Source of the DNA: an uncultured Mailhella sp.
GTDB lineage: Bacteria > Desulfobacterota > Desulfovibrionia > Desulfovibrionales > Desulfovibrionaceae
Assembly: GCA_944324085.1 (NCBI GenBank)
Contig: CALUUX010000003.1
Coordinates: forward strand, 1-64,000
Direction: 5' to 3'
DNA: 64,000 bases
How positions within the stretch are numbered: position 1 is the stretch's first letter; each line of letters begins with the position of its first letter. Under the pieces are notes generated by a model. That model did not search any database. It was not told the origin of the DNA and worked only from the letters and a program-made list of their open reading frames with translations. Of this stretch, positions 52,495 through 60,293 are shown piece by piece. Both the position numbers and the translations under genes were made by a program.

Positions 52495-53410
52495 TCCTTT
52501 GCGATGCCTTGTCAGCGGAATCCAGCATTTTTCCCCCTGCGTCGGGCACGGTCTGCGCACCACCATTTTTTTGGCGGGTTGTCCTCTGCGTTGCTTCTGG
52601 TGCTGCAATCCTGAATGCCGCATCAACAGACCGGTGCTGGTTTGCAATATGGAAAAATGCATCGGACGGCACGCCTGTGGGCATTGCATGGACGCCTGCC
52701 CGAATTCGGCCATTTACAGCAGCAAGAATGTCATTCGCGTGGCGCGCGACCGTTGCCGCAATTGCGGGGCGTGCGTTTCCCGCTGTCCGTCCGGCGCGTT
52801 GTTCATGAGCGGCCGTTCCATGAGTCCCGAGGAAATCATGGAGGACGTCATGAAGGACAAGGATTACATCATGAACGGAGGCGGCGTCACGCTGAGCGGC
52901 GGCGAACCTATGATGCATCCCCAGGAATCGGCGGAAATACTTCGTCTCGCGCACAGCCTCGGCCTGCATACGGCCATGGAGACCTGCGGTTTTTTTGATC
53001 TTGACGCCCCGGCCGCCATAGCCGCGCTTCAGGAGACGGATCTGCTGTTTTTTGACATCAAGCATAGCGATCCGCTTATCCATCGCCGGGGCACGGGCGT
53101 GGATAATTCCAGAATTCTTTGCAATTTTGAACGGATATCCGTGGAATTTCCCCATTTGGAACTTCACAGTCGCACGCTCATCGTTCCGGGATTCAACGAC
53201 GACGACGCCACCATGCGCAATATCGCGCGCATTGTGAAGAGAACTGGATCGTTCTTGCATATTCTTGAAGTGTATTCCGGCATCTGCCAGGATAAATACG
53301 CGCAGCTCGGCATGCCGTTCAGTCAGTTTCCGGCGTCTCTGGCTCAGGGGAGGATGGAAGCCATCATGGATATTTTCCAGGAAGAAGGGCTTTCCGTGGA
53401 ACTTCATTAA
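52484..53410 (+). CDS. Second GRE activase-like radical SAM protein, diverged
   Basis: 308 residues. ATG at 52484 overlaps the regulator's stop by 11 bases and has CAGGAGAAAA upstream. The cluster motif GCPLRCFWC is intact, two ferredoxin-type groups follow (CGHCMDACP and CRNCGACVSRCP), and the SGGEPMMHP and FFDIKHSD segments are present. The usual opening HDGPGIRT has become CVGHGLRT, losing the Asp and Pro. It is best seen as the partner of the second GRE, which is also diverged; which GRE it acts on is unknown. Confidence 0.82.
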   Translation: MSHSPLRCLVSGIQHFSPCVGHGLRTTIFLAGCPLRCFWCCNPECRINRPVLVCNMEKCIGRHACGHCMDACPNSAIYSSKNVIRVARDRCRNCGACVSRCPSGALFMSGRSMSPEEIMEDVMKDKDYIMNGGGVTLSGGEPMMHPQESAEILRLAHSLGLHTAMETCGFFDLDAPAAIAALQETDLLFFDIKHSDPLIHRRGTGVDNSRILCNFERISVEFPHLELHSRTLIVPGFNDDDATMRNIARIVKRTGSFLHILEVYSGICQDKYAQLGMPFSQFPASLAQGRMEAIMDIFQEEGLSVELH

Positions 53411-53643
53411 TATTGTTCTTGTTATGGCTCCCTTGTCGACGCCGGGAAAATAACGGGAAGACGGCGGCAGCGTTTTTTTGACGCAAGCGTCGTTCGAAAC
53501 GCGGATGTTTTTGCAGATATGCAAGCAAAAACGATGAACGATGGCGCAGGTAGCATATAATATATTGGAATTATATATTAATATAATATGGTATAAAATA
53601 TGCATGTATCCTGGCGCATCATTTATCAACCCAGGAGGCAAAC
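53411..53643 (+). promoter_or_regulatory. AT-rich promoter region of the alcohol dehydrogenase gene
   Basis: The right half shares ATATAATATATTG (53555-53567) with the divergent control region (42965-42977). Several TATAAT-like stretches are present but no clear -35 or sigma-54 site. CCTGG...CCAGG around the start-proximal 25 bases could partly hide the AGGAGG ribosome site. A small GACGC/GCGTC hairpin follows a T-run at the left end. Confidence 0.45.
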
Positions 53644-54762
53644 ATGTTGCAGCTTCTTTTCAAACCGGAACTTCACTATTTCGACACGTGTCGGGAATTC
53701 GCGGAACGGTTTCGCATTACGGCTGACGATCTCGTGCTCACCAACAAATATATTTATGAGCCTTTTTTCGGTCCGTTGGATCTTCCCGCCATGACGCTGT
53801 ATCAGGAAGAATTCGGATCCGGCGAGCCGTCGGACGTTATGGTGAACGCCATTCTTGAAGCCATGGAAACGAAGGCCGTCCGCCGCGTCATAGCCGTGGG
53901 AGGAGGCACCATCATCGACATCGCCAAGGTTTTGGCCGTGGCTCCGACCGGGGAGCGCGTGGATGATCTTTTCCGCGACATGGGAAATCTTCAGTCGCGG
54001 CGCGAACTGGTCATTCTTCCCACCACGTGCGGAACGGGCAGTGAAGTGACCAACATTTCCATACTCAACAGAACGAGCATGGGCACCAAAATGGGATTGG
54101 TTTCTCCGTCCATGTTTGCCTCGCAGGCCGTGCTCGTGCCGGAACTTCTGTCCACGCTGCCTTACGGCGTGTTCGCCACGAGTTCCATCGACGCGCTCGT
54201 GCACGCCGTGGAATCCGCGCTTTCTCCCAAGGCCACGCCGTACACGCGCATTTTCAGTGACAAGGCGATGCAGCTGATTCTTCGCGGGTATCAGCGCGTG
54301 CGGCAGGAGGGGCCGCAGGCCCGCGTGCCGCTGATGAAGGATTTTCTCATCGCCAGCAATTTCGCGGGGCTGGCTTTCGGCACGGCCGGATGCGCCGCCG
54401 TGCACGCCCTGAGCTATCCGCTCGGAGGCTCTTTCCATGTTCCGCACGGGGAATCCAACTATGCGCTTTTCGTGGCCGTGCTCAAGGCGTACCGTCGCGT
54501 TCGTTCGGACGGCGCGCTTGCGGAACTGGAGTCTTTTCTTGCGTCCGAACTGTCCTGCGAGCCGGAGGAAGCGTTCGACGCGCTCGGCGAGCTGCTGGCC
54601 GCGATTCTTCCTTTGAAGCGTCTGCGCGAGTACGGCATGAAGGAAGAGGACATTCCCTCCTTCGCGGGAAACGTGCTGGCGTCGCAACAGAGACTGCTGG
54701 CCAATAATTACGTTCCGCTTTCGGAGCGGCAGATCGAAGAGATTTACGCCTCACGCTGGTAG
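53644..54762 (+). CDS. Iron-containing alcohol dehydrogenase (sulfoacetaldehyde reductase or 4-hydroxybutyrate dehydrogenase type)
   Basis: A 372-residue group III dehydrogenase. NAD(P) loop VIAVGGGTIIDIAK, then LPTTCGTGSEVT. Metal ligands D183, H187, H254 and H268 are all present (SSIDALVHAVES, VHALSYPLGG, FHVPHGESNY). Members next to isethionate lyase genes include the sulfoacetaldehyde reductase that makes isethionate from taurine-derived sulfoacetaldehyde. Reduction of the aldehyde product of the GRE is another possibility. No taurine transaminase is in the window to decide between them. The ribosome site is CAGGAGG; a strong terminator follows. Confidence 0.85.
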   Translation: MLQLLFKPELHYFDTCREFAERFRITADDLVLTNKYIYEPFFGPLDLPAMTLYQEEFGSGEPSDVMVNAILEAMETKAVRRVIAVGGGTIIDIAKVLAVAPTGERVDDLFRDMGNLQSRRELVILPTTCGTGSEVTNISILNRTSMGTKMGLVSPSMFASQAVLVPELLSTLPYGVFATSSIDALVHAVESALSPKATPYTRIFSDKAMQLILRGYQRVRQEGPQARVPLMKDFLIASNFAGLAFGTAGCAAVHALSYPLGGSFHVPHGESNYALFVAVLKAYRRVRSDGALAELESFLASELSCEPEEAFDALGELLAAILPLKRLREYGMKEEDIPSFAGNVLASQQRLLANNYVPLSERQIEEIYASRW

Positions 54763-54835
54763 GCGACGCATGGCTTTCGTTGCGTCCGCTCCGCGTTGAG
54801 AAAGGTCCCCGAGCGGAGAACGGACAGACGCGCCG

Positions 54836-54884
54836 CGCCCGGTTTTCGTCCCGAGAAGGGACGGGAGCCGGGCGTTTCCCTTTG
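54836..54884 (+). terminator. Intrinsic terminator closing the sulfonate island
   Basis: CGCCCGG-TTTTCGTCCC / GGGACGGGAG-CCGGGCG, a 17-pair stem with a GAGAA loop, followed by TTTCCCTTT. Confidence 0.75.
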
Positions 54885-54988
54885 TCGGCTTTTATGCTAT
54901 TCCTGTTGACCGCGGCCTGTCTCTTTCCCGCGGAACGGCGGGACGGTTTCGACGATGCGTCCGCGTAGATTTTTTATAAAGGCCAGCC

Positions 54989-55987
54989 ATGAAAATTCTT
55001 CTCGACAGCGGAAGCGGCGGCAGAGCGTCGCAGCGGCTTATCGCCGACGTGTTTCTCCGGCATTTCGACAACGGCATTCTGCGCCGCATGGACGACGCGG
55101 CCCTGCTTGACCTTAACGGCCCCGTGGTCATGAGCACCGACGGCTATACCGTAACGCCGTTGTTTTTTCCGGGAGGCAGCATAGGCACCTTGGCCGTGCA
55201 CGGCACGGTGAACGATATTTCCATGCTGGGGGCGCGCCCTCGTTATCTTTCCTGCGCCTTTATTCTTGAAGAAGGGCTGGACATGGACGTGCTTGAAAGG
55301 GCGGCGGCCGATATGGCTCTGGCCGCTCGTCGCGCCGGCGTGGAAATCGTGACGGGCGATACCAAGGTGGTGCCGCGCGGCGCGTGCGACGGCATGTTCA
55401 TCACCACGGCCGGCGTGGGCGAGGCGTTGACGGATCCCGCGCCTTCCGGCCATGCGGCCAGACCGGGCGACGCCGTGCTCGTCAGCGGTTCCATGGGCGA
55501 TCACGGACTCACCGTGATGGCGAGGCGGGACGGCCTGACCTTTGCCGCGGACGTGATCAGCGACAGCGCGCCTCTGAACCGCATGGTGGAACGCCTGATC
55601 GCGGAGGTGGGGGACATTCATACGCTGCGCGATCCCACGCGAGGGGGACTCGCCACCACGCTCAATGAAATCGCCGAGCAGTCTGGCGTGGGGTGCGTGA
55701 TTGACGAGTCCGCCGTTCCGGTGCACGAAAGCGTGCGCGCCGGTTGCGACGTGCTCGGACTCGATCCGCTGTATCTGGCCAACGAGGGCAAACTCATCTG
55801 CGTGCTGCCCCGCGAGAAGGCGCAGGCCGCGCTGGACGTCATGAGGTCGTGCGAATTCGGCGCCGAGGCCGCCGTCATCGGCGAGATCACGGCGGCGGAG
55901 AAACCCCGCGTGGAGCTCCGCACCTTTATGGGCGGTTCGCGACTGCTTTCCATGTTGGAAGGGGCGCAGCTGCCCCGCATCTGCTGA
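54989..55987 (+). CDS. hypE: Hydrogenase maturation protein HypE
   Basis: A 332-residue PurM-like ATPase that dehydrates the carbamoyl group on its own C-terminal cysteine to make the cyanide ligands of [NiFe]-hydrogenase. The chain ends PRIC, keeping that cysteine. DSGSGGRAS at the N-terminus, MSTDGYTVTPLFFPGGSIGTLAVHGTVND (here cited in part) and VTGDTKVVPRG are family motifs. It is not SelD, as the Sec/Cys-Gly-rich SelD N-terminus is absent. Heads a run with the next three genes. Confidence 0.95.
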   Translation: MKILLDSGSGGRASQRLIADVFLRHFDNGILRRMDDAALLDLNGPVVMSTDGYTVTPLFFPGGSIGTLAVHGTVNDISMLGARPRYLSCAFILEEGLDMDVLERAAADMALAARRAGVEIVTGDTKVVPRGACDGMFITTAGVGEALTDPAPSGHAARPGDAVLVSGSMGDHGLTVMARRDGLTFAADVISDSAPLNRMVERLIAEVGDIHTLRDPTRGGLATTLNEIAEQSGVGCVIDESAVPVHESVRAGCDVLGLDPLYLANEGKLICVLPREKAQAALDVMRSCEFGAEAAVIGEITAAEKPRVELRTFMGGSRLLSMLEGAQLPRIC

Positions 55988-55994
55988 GGTCGCC

Positions 55995-57047
55995 ATGCGC
56001 GTTGCCGTCTGGAATACCGCGTTTCTGGGAGACTCCGTTCTCACGTTGCCGCTTATTCGCGTGCTCAAGGCCGCGTGGCCGGAGGCGGATCTGGATTTTT
56101 ACGTCCGCGGGGGGCTGTCGTCGCTCTACGAGGCGCAGCCGGAAATTTCCCGCGTCTTCGCCTGCGACAAGCGTGGCAGGGAAAAAGGTCTGGCCGCCGT
56201 GCTGCGTCAGGGGCGCAGGATAGCGGGCGAGCGTTACGACATCTGGGTGGACGCGCATCTCAGTCTGCGCAGTTCCTACATGGCGTGGGTGAGCCGCGCG
56301 CCCGTGCGCGTGGGCTATGCGGAAGCCGCGCTTTCCCGCGTGGCGTTCACGCGGCGCGTGAGTCGTCGTTTCCGGGAATTTCAGGAAATAGAGCGTCTGC
56401 TGCTTCTGGCCGAAGCCCTGGATATTCCCCGCGCCGTGCTGGATGACGCTTCGTTGCGCTGGCCGGAGCTGACGCTGCCGTCAGACGCGCGCGAGGAAGC
56501 GGCCAGACTGCTTTCTCCTCTGCCCGCGGGACAGATCGTCGGTCTGCATCCCGGTTCGGTATGGCCCACCAAACGCTGGACGCCGGAAGGCTTTGCCTTT
56601 ATTCTGCACCGGGCGCTGGAGAGCGGCGTCAACGCCGTGCTTCTGGCGGGTCCCGGCGAGGAAGGCACCGCGGCCGAGGTTCGCGCGATTGCGGGCGTTC
56701 GGGAGAACGAGCCGCGTTTTCTGGATTTGTCAGGGCGCACGTCGCTGCTTTCGCTGGCCGCGGTTCTGGGCAGGCTGGACTGCTACGTCACCAACGATTC
56801 CGGTCCCATGCATCTTGCCTGGGCGCAGCGCGTTCCGGTAACGGCGTTGTTCGGACCCACGGTGCGCGAGCTCGGTTTTGCGCCCCGCGGCGAGATGAGC
56901 TCCGTAATGGAAGCGGACGTGCCATGCCGTCCTTGCGGACTGCACGGTCACAAAGCGTGCCCGAAGGGGCATTTTGACTGCATGAAGAATATCGATCCCG
57001 AAGCCGTGTGGCGCGACGTGGAACGCAAACTGGCGGCGAGGGGCTAG
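55995..57047 (+). CDS. Glycosyltransferase family 9, heptosyltransferase
   Basis: 350 residues, cytoplasmic face, lipopolysaccharide core assembly. The acceptor side motif near the N-terminus is FLGDSVLTLPLIRVLK; HPGSVWPTKRWTPEGF and TNDSGPMHLAWA are the ADP-heptose-binding signatures of WaaC/WaaF proteins. Four cysteines in CRPCGLHGHKACPKGHFDC near the C-terminus recur in WaaF-like enzymes. Starts 7 bases after hypE. Confidence 0.9.
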   Translation: MRVAVWNTAFLGDSVLTLPLIRVLKAAWPEADLDFYVRGGLSSLYEAQPEISRVFACDKRGREKGLAAVLRQGRRIAGERYDIWVDAHLSLRSSYMAWVSRAPVRVGYAEAALSRVAFTRRVSRRFREFQEIERLLLLAEALDIPRAVLDDASLRWPELTLPSDAREEAARLLSPLPAGQIVGLHPGSVWPTKRWTPEGFAFILHRALESGVNAVLLAGPGEEGTAAEVRAIAGVRENEPRFLDLSGRTSLLSLAAVLGRLDCYVTNDSGPMHLAWAQRVPVTALFGPTVRELGFAPRGEMSSVMEADVPCRPCGLHGHKACPKGHFDCMKNIDPEAVWRDVERKLAARG

Positions 57048-57056
57048 GAACAAGCC

Positions 57057-57932
57057 ATGTCTTCATCCAAGAACAGGCCGTTGCCGCAGAGTCTCGGCCT
57101 GCCGTTTACCGGCGCGGACAGCCATGCGCATCTCGATGACGAGCGTCTGCTGCCCGATCTTTCCGGCATGTTGGAACGCGCCGCGGAATCCGGCGTGTCT
57201 CTTATTGTGCACATGTTTCTTCAGCACGAGCGTTACGCGGCCAATCGGAACCGTATTCTCGACGCCGCGGCCGCTCTGCCCAAGGCTCCAGACATCTGTT
57301 TCGCCCGCGGTCTGCATCCCGAAGACGTGCTGCGGGCCGATGAAGAAGAATGGGAACGTCTGGTGGACGCGGTGAAGAACGATCCGCTGATCAGAGCCGT
57401 GGGAGAAATCGGGCTGGATTATCATTATGAGGAAGGCTATTCTCCTTCCGCGCTCCAGGAGCCGTGGTTCCGGCGTCAGCTCAGGCTGGCGAAGGAACTG
57501 GACATGCCTGTGGTTATCCATTCCCGCGACGCGTGGGACAAGGTGTTCGCCATTCTCGACGAGGAGGGCATGCGCGATCGGCCTCTGCTCTGGCATTGCT
57601 TCGGAGGCGACGAGACGCGGGCCAGGCAGATTATGGAACGAGGATGGCATATCGCCTTCGGCGGGGCCGCCACGTTCAAGGCCAACGGCGAAACCCGCGC
57701 CGCGCTTCACGCCGTGCTGCCGGAACGGCTCATGCTGGAGACGGACTGTCCCTATCTGGCTCCCATGCCGTGGCGCGGCAAAACCAACGAACCGGCTTTG
57801 ACCGTGTTTACGGCGCAGTGCCTCGCCGAAGAGCTGGGCGTGAGCGTGGAATCCTTGTGGACGCTTGCCGGAGAAAACGCGCGCCGATTTTTCGGCATGC
57901 CTGTGGGCGGAAGCGCGTCGGCGGAGCGTTGA
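57057..57932 (+). CDS. TatD-family metal-dependent hydrolase
   Basis: A 291-residue TIM-barrel deoxyribonuclease-like enzyme. Metal-binding marks: DSHAHLDD (usual HxH), GEIGLDYHY, VIHSRDAWDK, WHCFGGD and LMLETDCPYLAPMPWRGKTNEP. Length is slightly above the usual 260. Starts 9 bases after the glycosyltransferase gene. Confidence 0.93.
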   Translation: MSSSKNRPLPQSLGLPFTGADSHAHLDDERLLPDLSGMLERAAESGVSLIVHMFLQHERYAANRNRILDAAAALPKAPDICFARGLHPEDVLRADEEEWERLVDAVKNDPLIRAVGEIGLDYHYEEGYSPSALQEPWFRRQLRLAKELDMPVVIHSRDAWDKVFAILDEEGMRDRPLLWHCFGGDETRARQIMERGWHIAFGGAATFKANGETRAALHAVLPERLMLETDCPYLAPMPWRGKTNEPALTVFTAQCLAEELGVSVESLWTLAGENARRFFGMPVGGSASAER

Positions 57933-58043
57933 AGGCTTGCGCCGAAGCGGCCCGGCGGCCACGAAAAACGGCGGGCGCGGCGACGGTCCGGCGGCAACGA
58001 AGATAAACGCGCCTTTCGGGGCGAGACTGTTCAGGAGAGAGGG

Positions 58044-59396
58044 ATGGGCAAGCCCGGATTTCATTGCATTACGTTCGGCTGTCAGATGAACGTCAACGAT
58101 TCCCAGTGGGTGGCTCGCGCGCTCATGCGCATGGGCTTTGAAGAAAAGCCGCTGGAAGAGGCCGACGTGGTGCTTCTCAATACCTGTTCCGTGCGGGAGA
58201 AGCCGGAACAGAAGGTGTACAGCGCGCTCGGACGCGTGCAGCGGTCGAATCCCCGCGCCGTGGTGGGCGTGGCCGGATGCGTGGCCCAGCAGCTCGGCGA
58301 GGAACTCATGCGCCGTCATCCCCAGGTGCGCCTGGTGGCGGGAAGCGACGGCGTGGCTTCCGTGCCCGAGGCTTTTGCGCGCCTGCTCCGCGAACCGGGG
58401 TTGAAACTTTCCTTCCTGGATTTTACCGACATTTTCCCCGATCGCGACCCCTGTCTGCTGAACGCCGAGGGCAGGCCGGAACAGGATGGCGTGACGCCCG
58501 TGGCGTATGTGAACATCATGCAGGGTTGCGACAATTTCTGCGCGTACTGCATCGTTCCTTACACGCGCGGCCCGCGCAAGTCCCGGTCCACGCAGGCCGT
58601 GCTCGATGAATGCCGGTCCTGGGTGGCGCGGGGCGCGGGCGACATCACGCTGCTGGGGCAGAACGTCAACGTTTTCGGCAACGACAAGAGCGGCGACGGA
58701 ACGACGTTTCCTGAGCTTCTGCGTCAGGTGGCGGCCATTCCCGGTTTGCGGCGCATTCGTTTCGTGTCCGCGCATCCGAGAGATTTTTCTCAGGAAACCA
58801 TAGACATGTTCGCCGAGCTGCCGCAGCTCTGCCCCCGTCTGCATCTTCCTCTTCAGTCCGGCTCCGATTCCATGTTGAAGAAAATGGGGCGCGGCTACAC
58901 CATGGAGAGGTATCTCGGCGTGGTGGACGCGCTGCGCAAGGCCCGCCCCGACATCGCTCTTTCCACGGATCTTATCGTGGGCTTTCCGTCGGAGACGGAG
59001 GAGGAGTTTGAAGACACGCTGAAAGCCGTCGACAGCTGCGGATTTATGTCGAGTTTTTCCTTCTGCTATTCCGACAGGCCCGGAACCAGGGCTTCGGCCA
59101 TGCCGTTCAAGATTCCGCACGAGGTGCAGCTCGAGAGACTGGAGAGACTCCAGAGTCTTCAGAACGATCGCGCCGAGGCGTGGCTGAGAAGTCGGGTGGG
59201 ACTGACCACCGACGTGCTTCTGGAAGCTCTCAGCCATCGTCAGGACGGCGGCGGTAACGTCTGGCAGGGACGCGATCCTTGGGGCGACATGGTCAACGTG
59301 CGCATGCCCGAAGGGGAAGGGCGTCCCGGTCAGTTCGTGGACGTGAAGATAGAAAAGGCCCTGAAGCATTCGCTTAAGGCTGTGCCCGCGCGGTAG
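58044..59396 (+). CDS. miaB: tRNA-2-methylthio-N6-dimethylallyladenosine synthase MiaB
   Basis: A 450-residue radical SAM methylthiotransferase acting on A37 of tRNAs reading U-starting codons. The N-terminal domain has the auxiliary cluster cysteines (FGCQMNVNDS, LNTCSVRE, VAGCVAQ). The SAM cluster is C162, C166 and C169 in GCDNFCAYCIVPYTRG, and a TRAM domain closes the chain. ATG follows AGGAGAGAGG. Last gene of the hypE run. Confidence 0.97.
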   Translation: MGKPGFHCITFGCQMNVNDSQWVARALMRMGFEEKPLEEADVVLLNTCSVREKPEQKVYSALGRVQRSNPRAVVGVAGCVAQQLGEELMRRHPQVRLVAGSDGVASVPEAFARLLREPGLKLSFLDFTDIFPDRDPCLLNAEGRPEQDGVTPVAYVNIMQGCDNFCAYCIVPYTRGPRKSRSTQAVLDECRSWVARGAGDITLLGQNVNVFGNDKSGDGTTFPELLRQVAAIPGLRRIRFVSAHPRDFSQETIDMFAELPQLCPRLHLPLQSGSDSMLKKMGRGYTMERYLGVVDALRKARPDIALSTDLIVGFPSETEEEFEDTLKAVDSCGFMSSFSFCYSDRPGTRASAMPFKIPHEVQLERLERLQSLQNDRAEAWLRSRVGLTTDVLLEALSHRQDGGGNVWQGRDPWGDMVNVRMPEGEGRPGQFVDVKIEKALKHSLKAVPAR

Positions 59397-59436
59397 GGCA
59401 TTTTGGCGGAAACGTCGTTTCGCGCGGCGCGCGGAG

Positions 59437-59472
59437 AAAAAGGCGGTCGGTGTGGTCCGGCCGCCTTTTTCT
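59437..59472. terminator. Bidirectional terminator between miaB and the ComEA-like gene
   Basis: AAAAAGGCGG...CCGCCTTTTT with extra pairing inside; U-tracts on both strands. Confidence 0.85.
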
Positions 59473-59490
59473 TATGGGGCATGGGGAAGG

Positions 59491-59787
59491 TCAGCAGTTG
59501 CATTCGGCGCCGGAGATGGCGTCGACGCGCAGATTCTGTTTGGCCTGATCCAGCGCGTTTTTATCCATGCCGGGCACGTCGGCAAGCTCGTCGATGGACA
59601 TGAAGTCCCCCATCTCTTCGCGGTATTGGATGATGGATTTGGCAAGCTCGGCGTTGAGGCCTGGCACGGCCGTGAGTTCTTCCAGCGTGGCGGTGTTGAC
59701 GTTGATGCCGTTCTCTTCGGCAAAGGCGACGGCGGAGAAGGAGAGGCAGAGGGACAGGGCCAGAGCGGAAATGAGCGAACGTTTCAT
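59491..59787 (-). CDS. Small exported ComEA-like helix-hairpin-helix protein
   Basis: 98 residues: signal peptide to about residue 23 (AVAFA), then a short linker and one pair of helix-hairpin-helix motifs (INVNTATLEELTAVPGL and FMSIDELADVPGM), the DNA-binding unit of ComEA. It lacks a membrane anchor and ends in an unusual ECNC. Could bind DNA in the periplasm; a competence role is not established. Confidence 0.85.
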   Translation of the reverse strand: MKRSLISALALSLCLSFSAVAFAEENGINVNTATLEELTAVPGLNAELAKSIIQYREEMGDFMSIDELADVPGMDKNALDQAKQNLRVDAISGAECNC

Positions 59788-59805
59788 GAAATGCTCCTTT
59801 GCGGG

Positions 59806-60009
59806 TTACCAGCTGAGATAGGACCAGGAATACATGAGAAAGCAGACGATGAGAGAAAGCAGCGACGAGGCGGCGAGACAGAGATGCTTGCGCCCCAGTT
59901 CGACCTGCGCCCTGTGGGCGTGAAAGACGCCCATGTAGATGGCCGTGGACGTGGCCCAGAAGAGCAGCAGGGCGAACAGTATCTGGAGGTAGAACGTAAT
60001 GCCTGTCAT
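59806..60009 (-). CDS. Small two-helix membrane protein, unrecognised
   Basis: 67 residues beginning MTGITFYLQILFALLL. Hydrophobic segments at about 5-28 and 44-64 flank a basic loop (HAHRAQVELGRKH). The AAGGAG ribosome site is well placed. It follows the 49-residue gene by 124 bases, which hold an 11-pair hairpin. Could be an accessory subunit of the complex encoded upstream. Confidence 0.65.
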   Translation of the reverse strand: MTGITFYLQILFALLLFWATSTAIYMGVFHAHRAQVELGRKHLCLAASSLLSLIVCFLMYSWSYLSW

Positions 60010-60051
60010 GGAGACTCCTTGAGGAGAAGGGGATCGGCGTGGTTCGGGAGT

Positions 60052-60081
60052 CGCCGGCCGGGTCTGGTACCCCGGCCGGCG
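60052..60081 (-). other. Strong hairpin between two small genes
   Basis: CGCCGGCCGGG/CCCGGCCGGCG with an 8-base loop and no U-tract; likely an mRNA stability or processing element. Confidence 0.45.
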
Positions 60082-60133
60082 GACGAGGGGAGTTCCTGAA
60101 GGGCGGACGGGCCGGTCAGAAAAGTCAGGCGGG

Positions 60134-60283
60134 TCAGAGCCATCCCGCGCGTTGAACGATGACGGTGAGCAGCATGAGCGCGACGGCGGCGAAAATGCCC
60201 ACCATATCGCGGTCGCGTTCTTCCTGCCCGGAATTGTCCATGTAGTTGAAGCCTTCTTCGTCGGTGGTGTGGGAATGGCGCAT
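60134..60283 (-). CDS. Very small single-helix membrane protein, unrecognised
   Basis: 49 residues: an acidic, histidine-containing head (MRHSHTTDEEGFNYMDN) and one C-terminal membrane helix (about 28-45). AAGGAGA precedes the ATG. It lies 10 bases after the exporter gene, so it is surely co-transcribed. Confidence 0.65.
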   Translation of the reverse strand: MRHSHTTDEEGFNYMDNSGQEERDRDMVGIFAAVALMLLTVIVQRAGWL

Positions 60284-60293
60284 GCGTTTCTCC

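Noticed and set aside
54989..55987. HypE gene as selenophosphate synthetase SelD
   Set aside because: The chain ends in the HypE-specific PRIC and lacks the SelD N-terminal active-site Cys/Sec segment.
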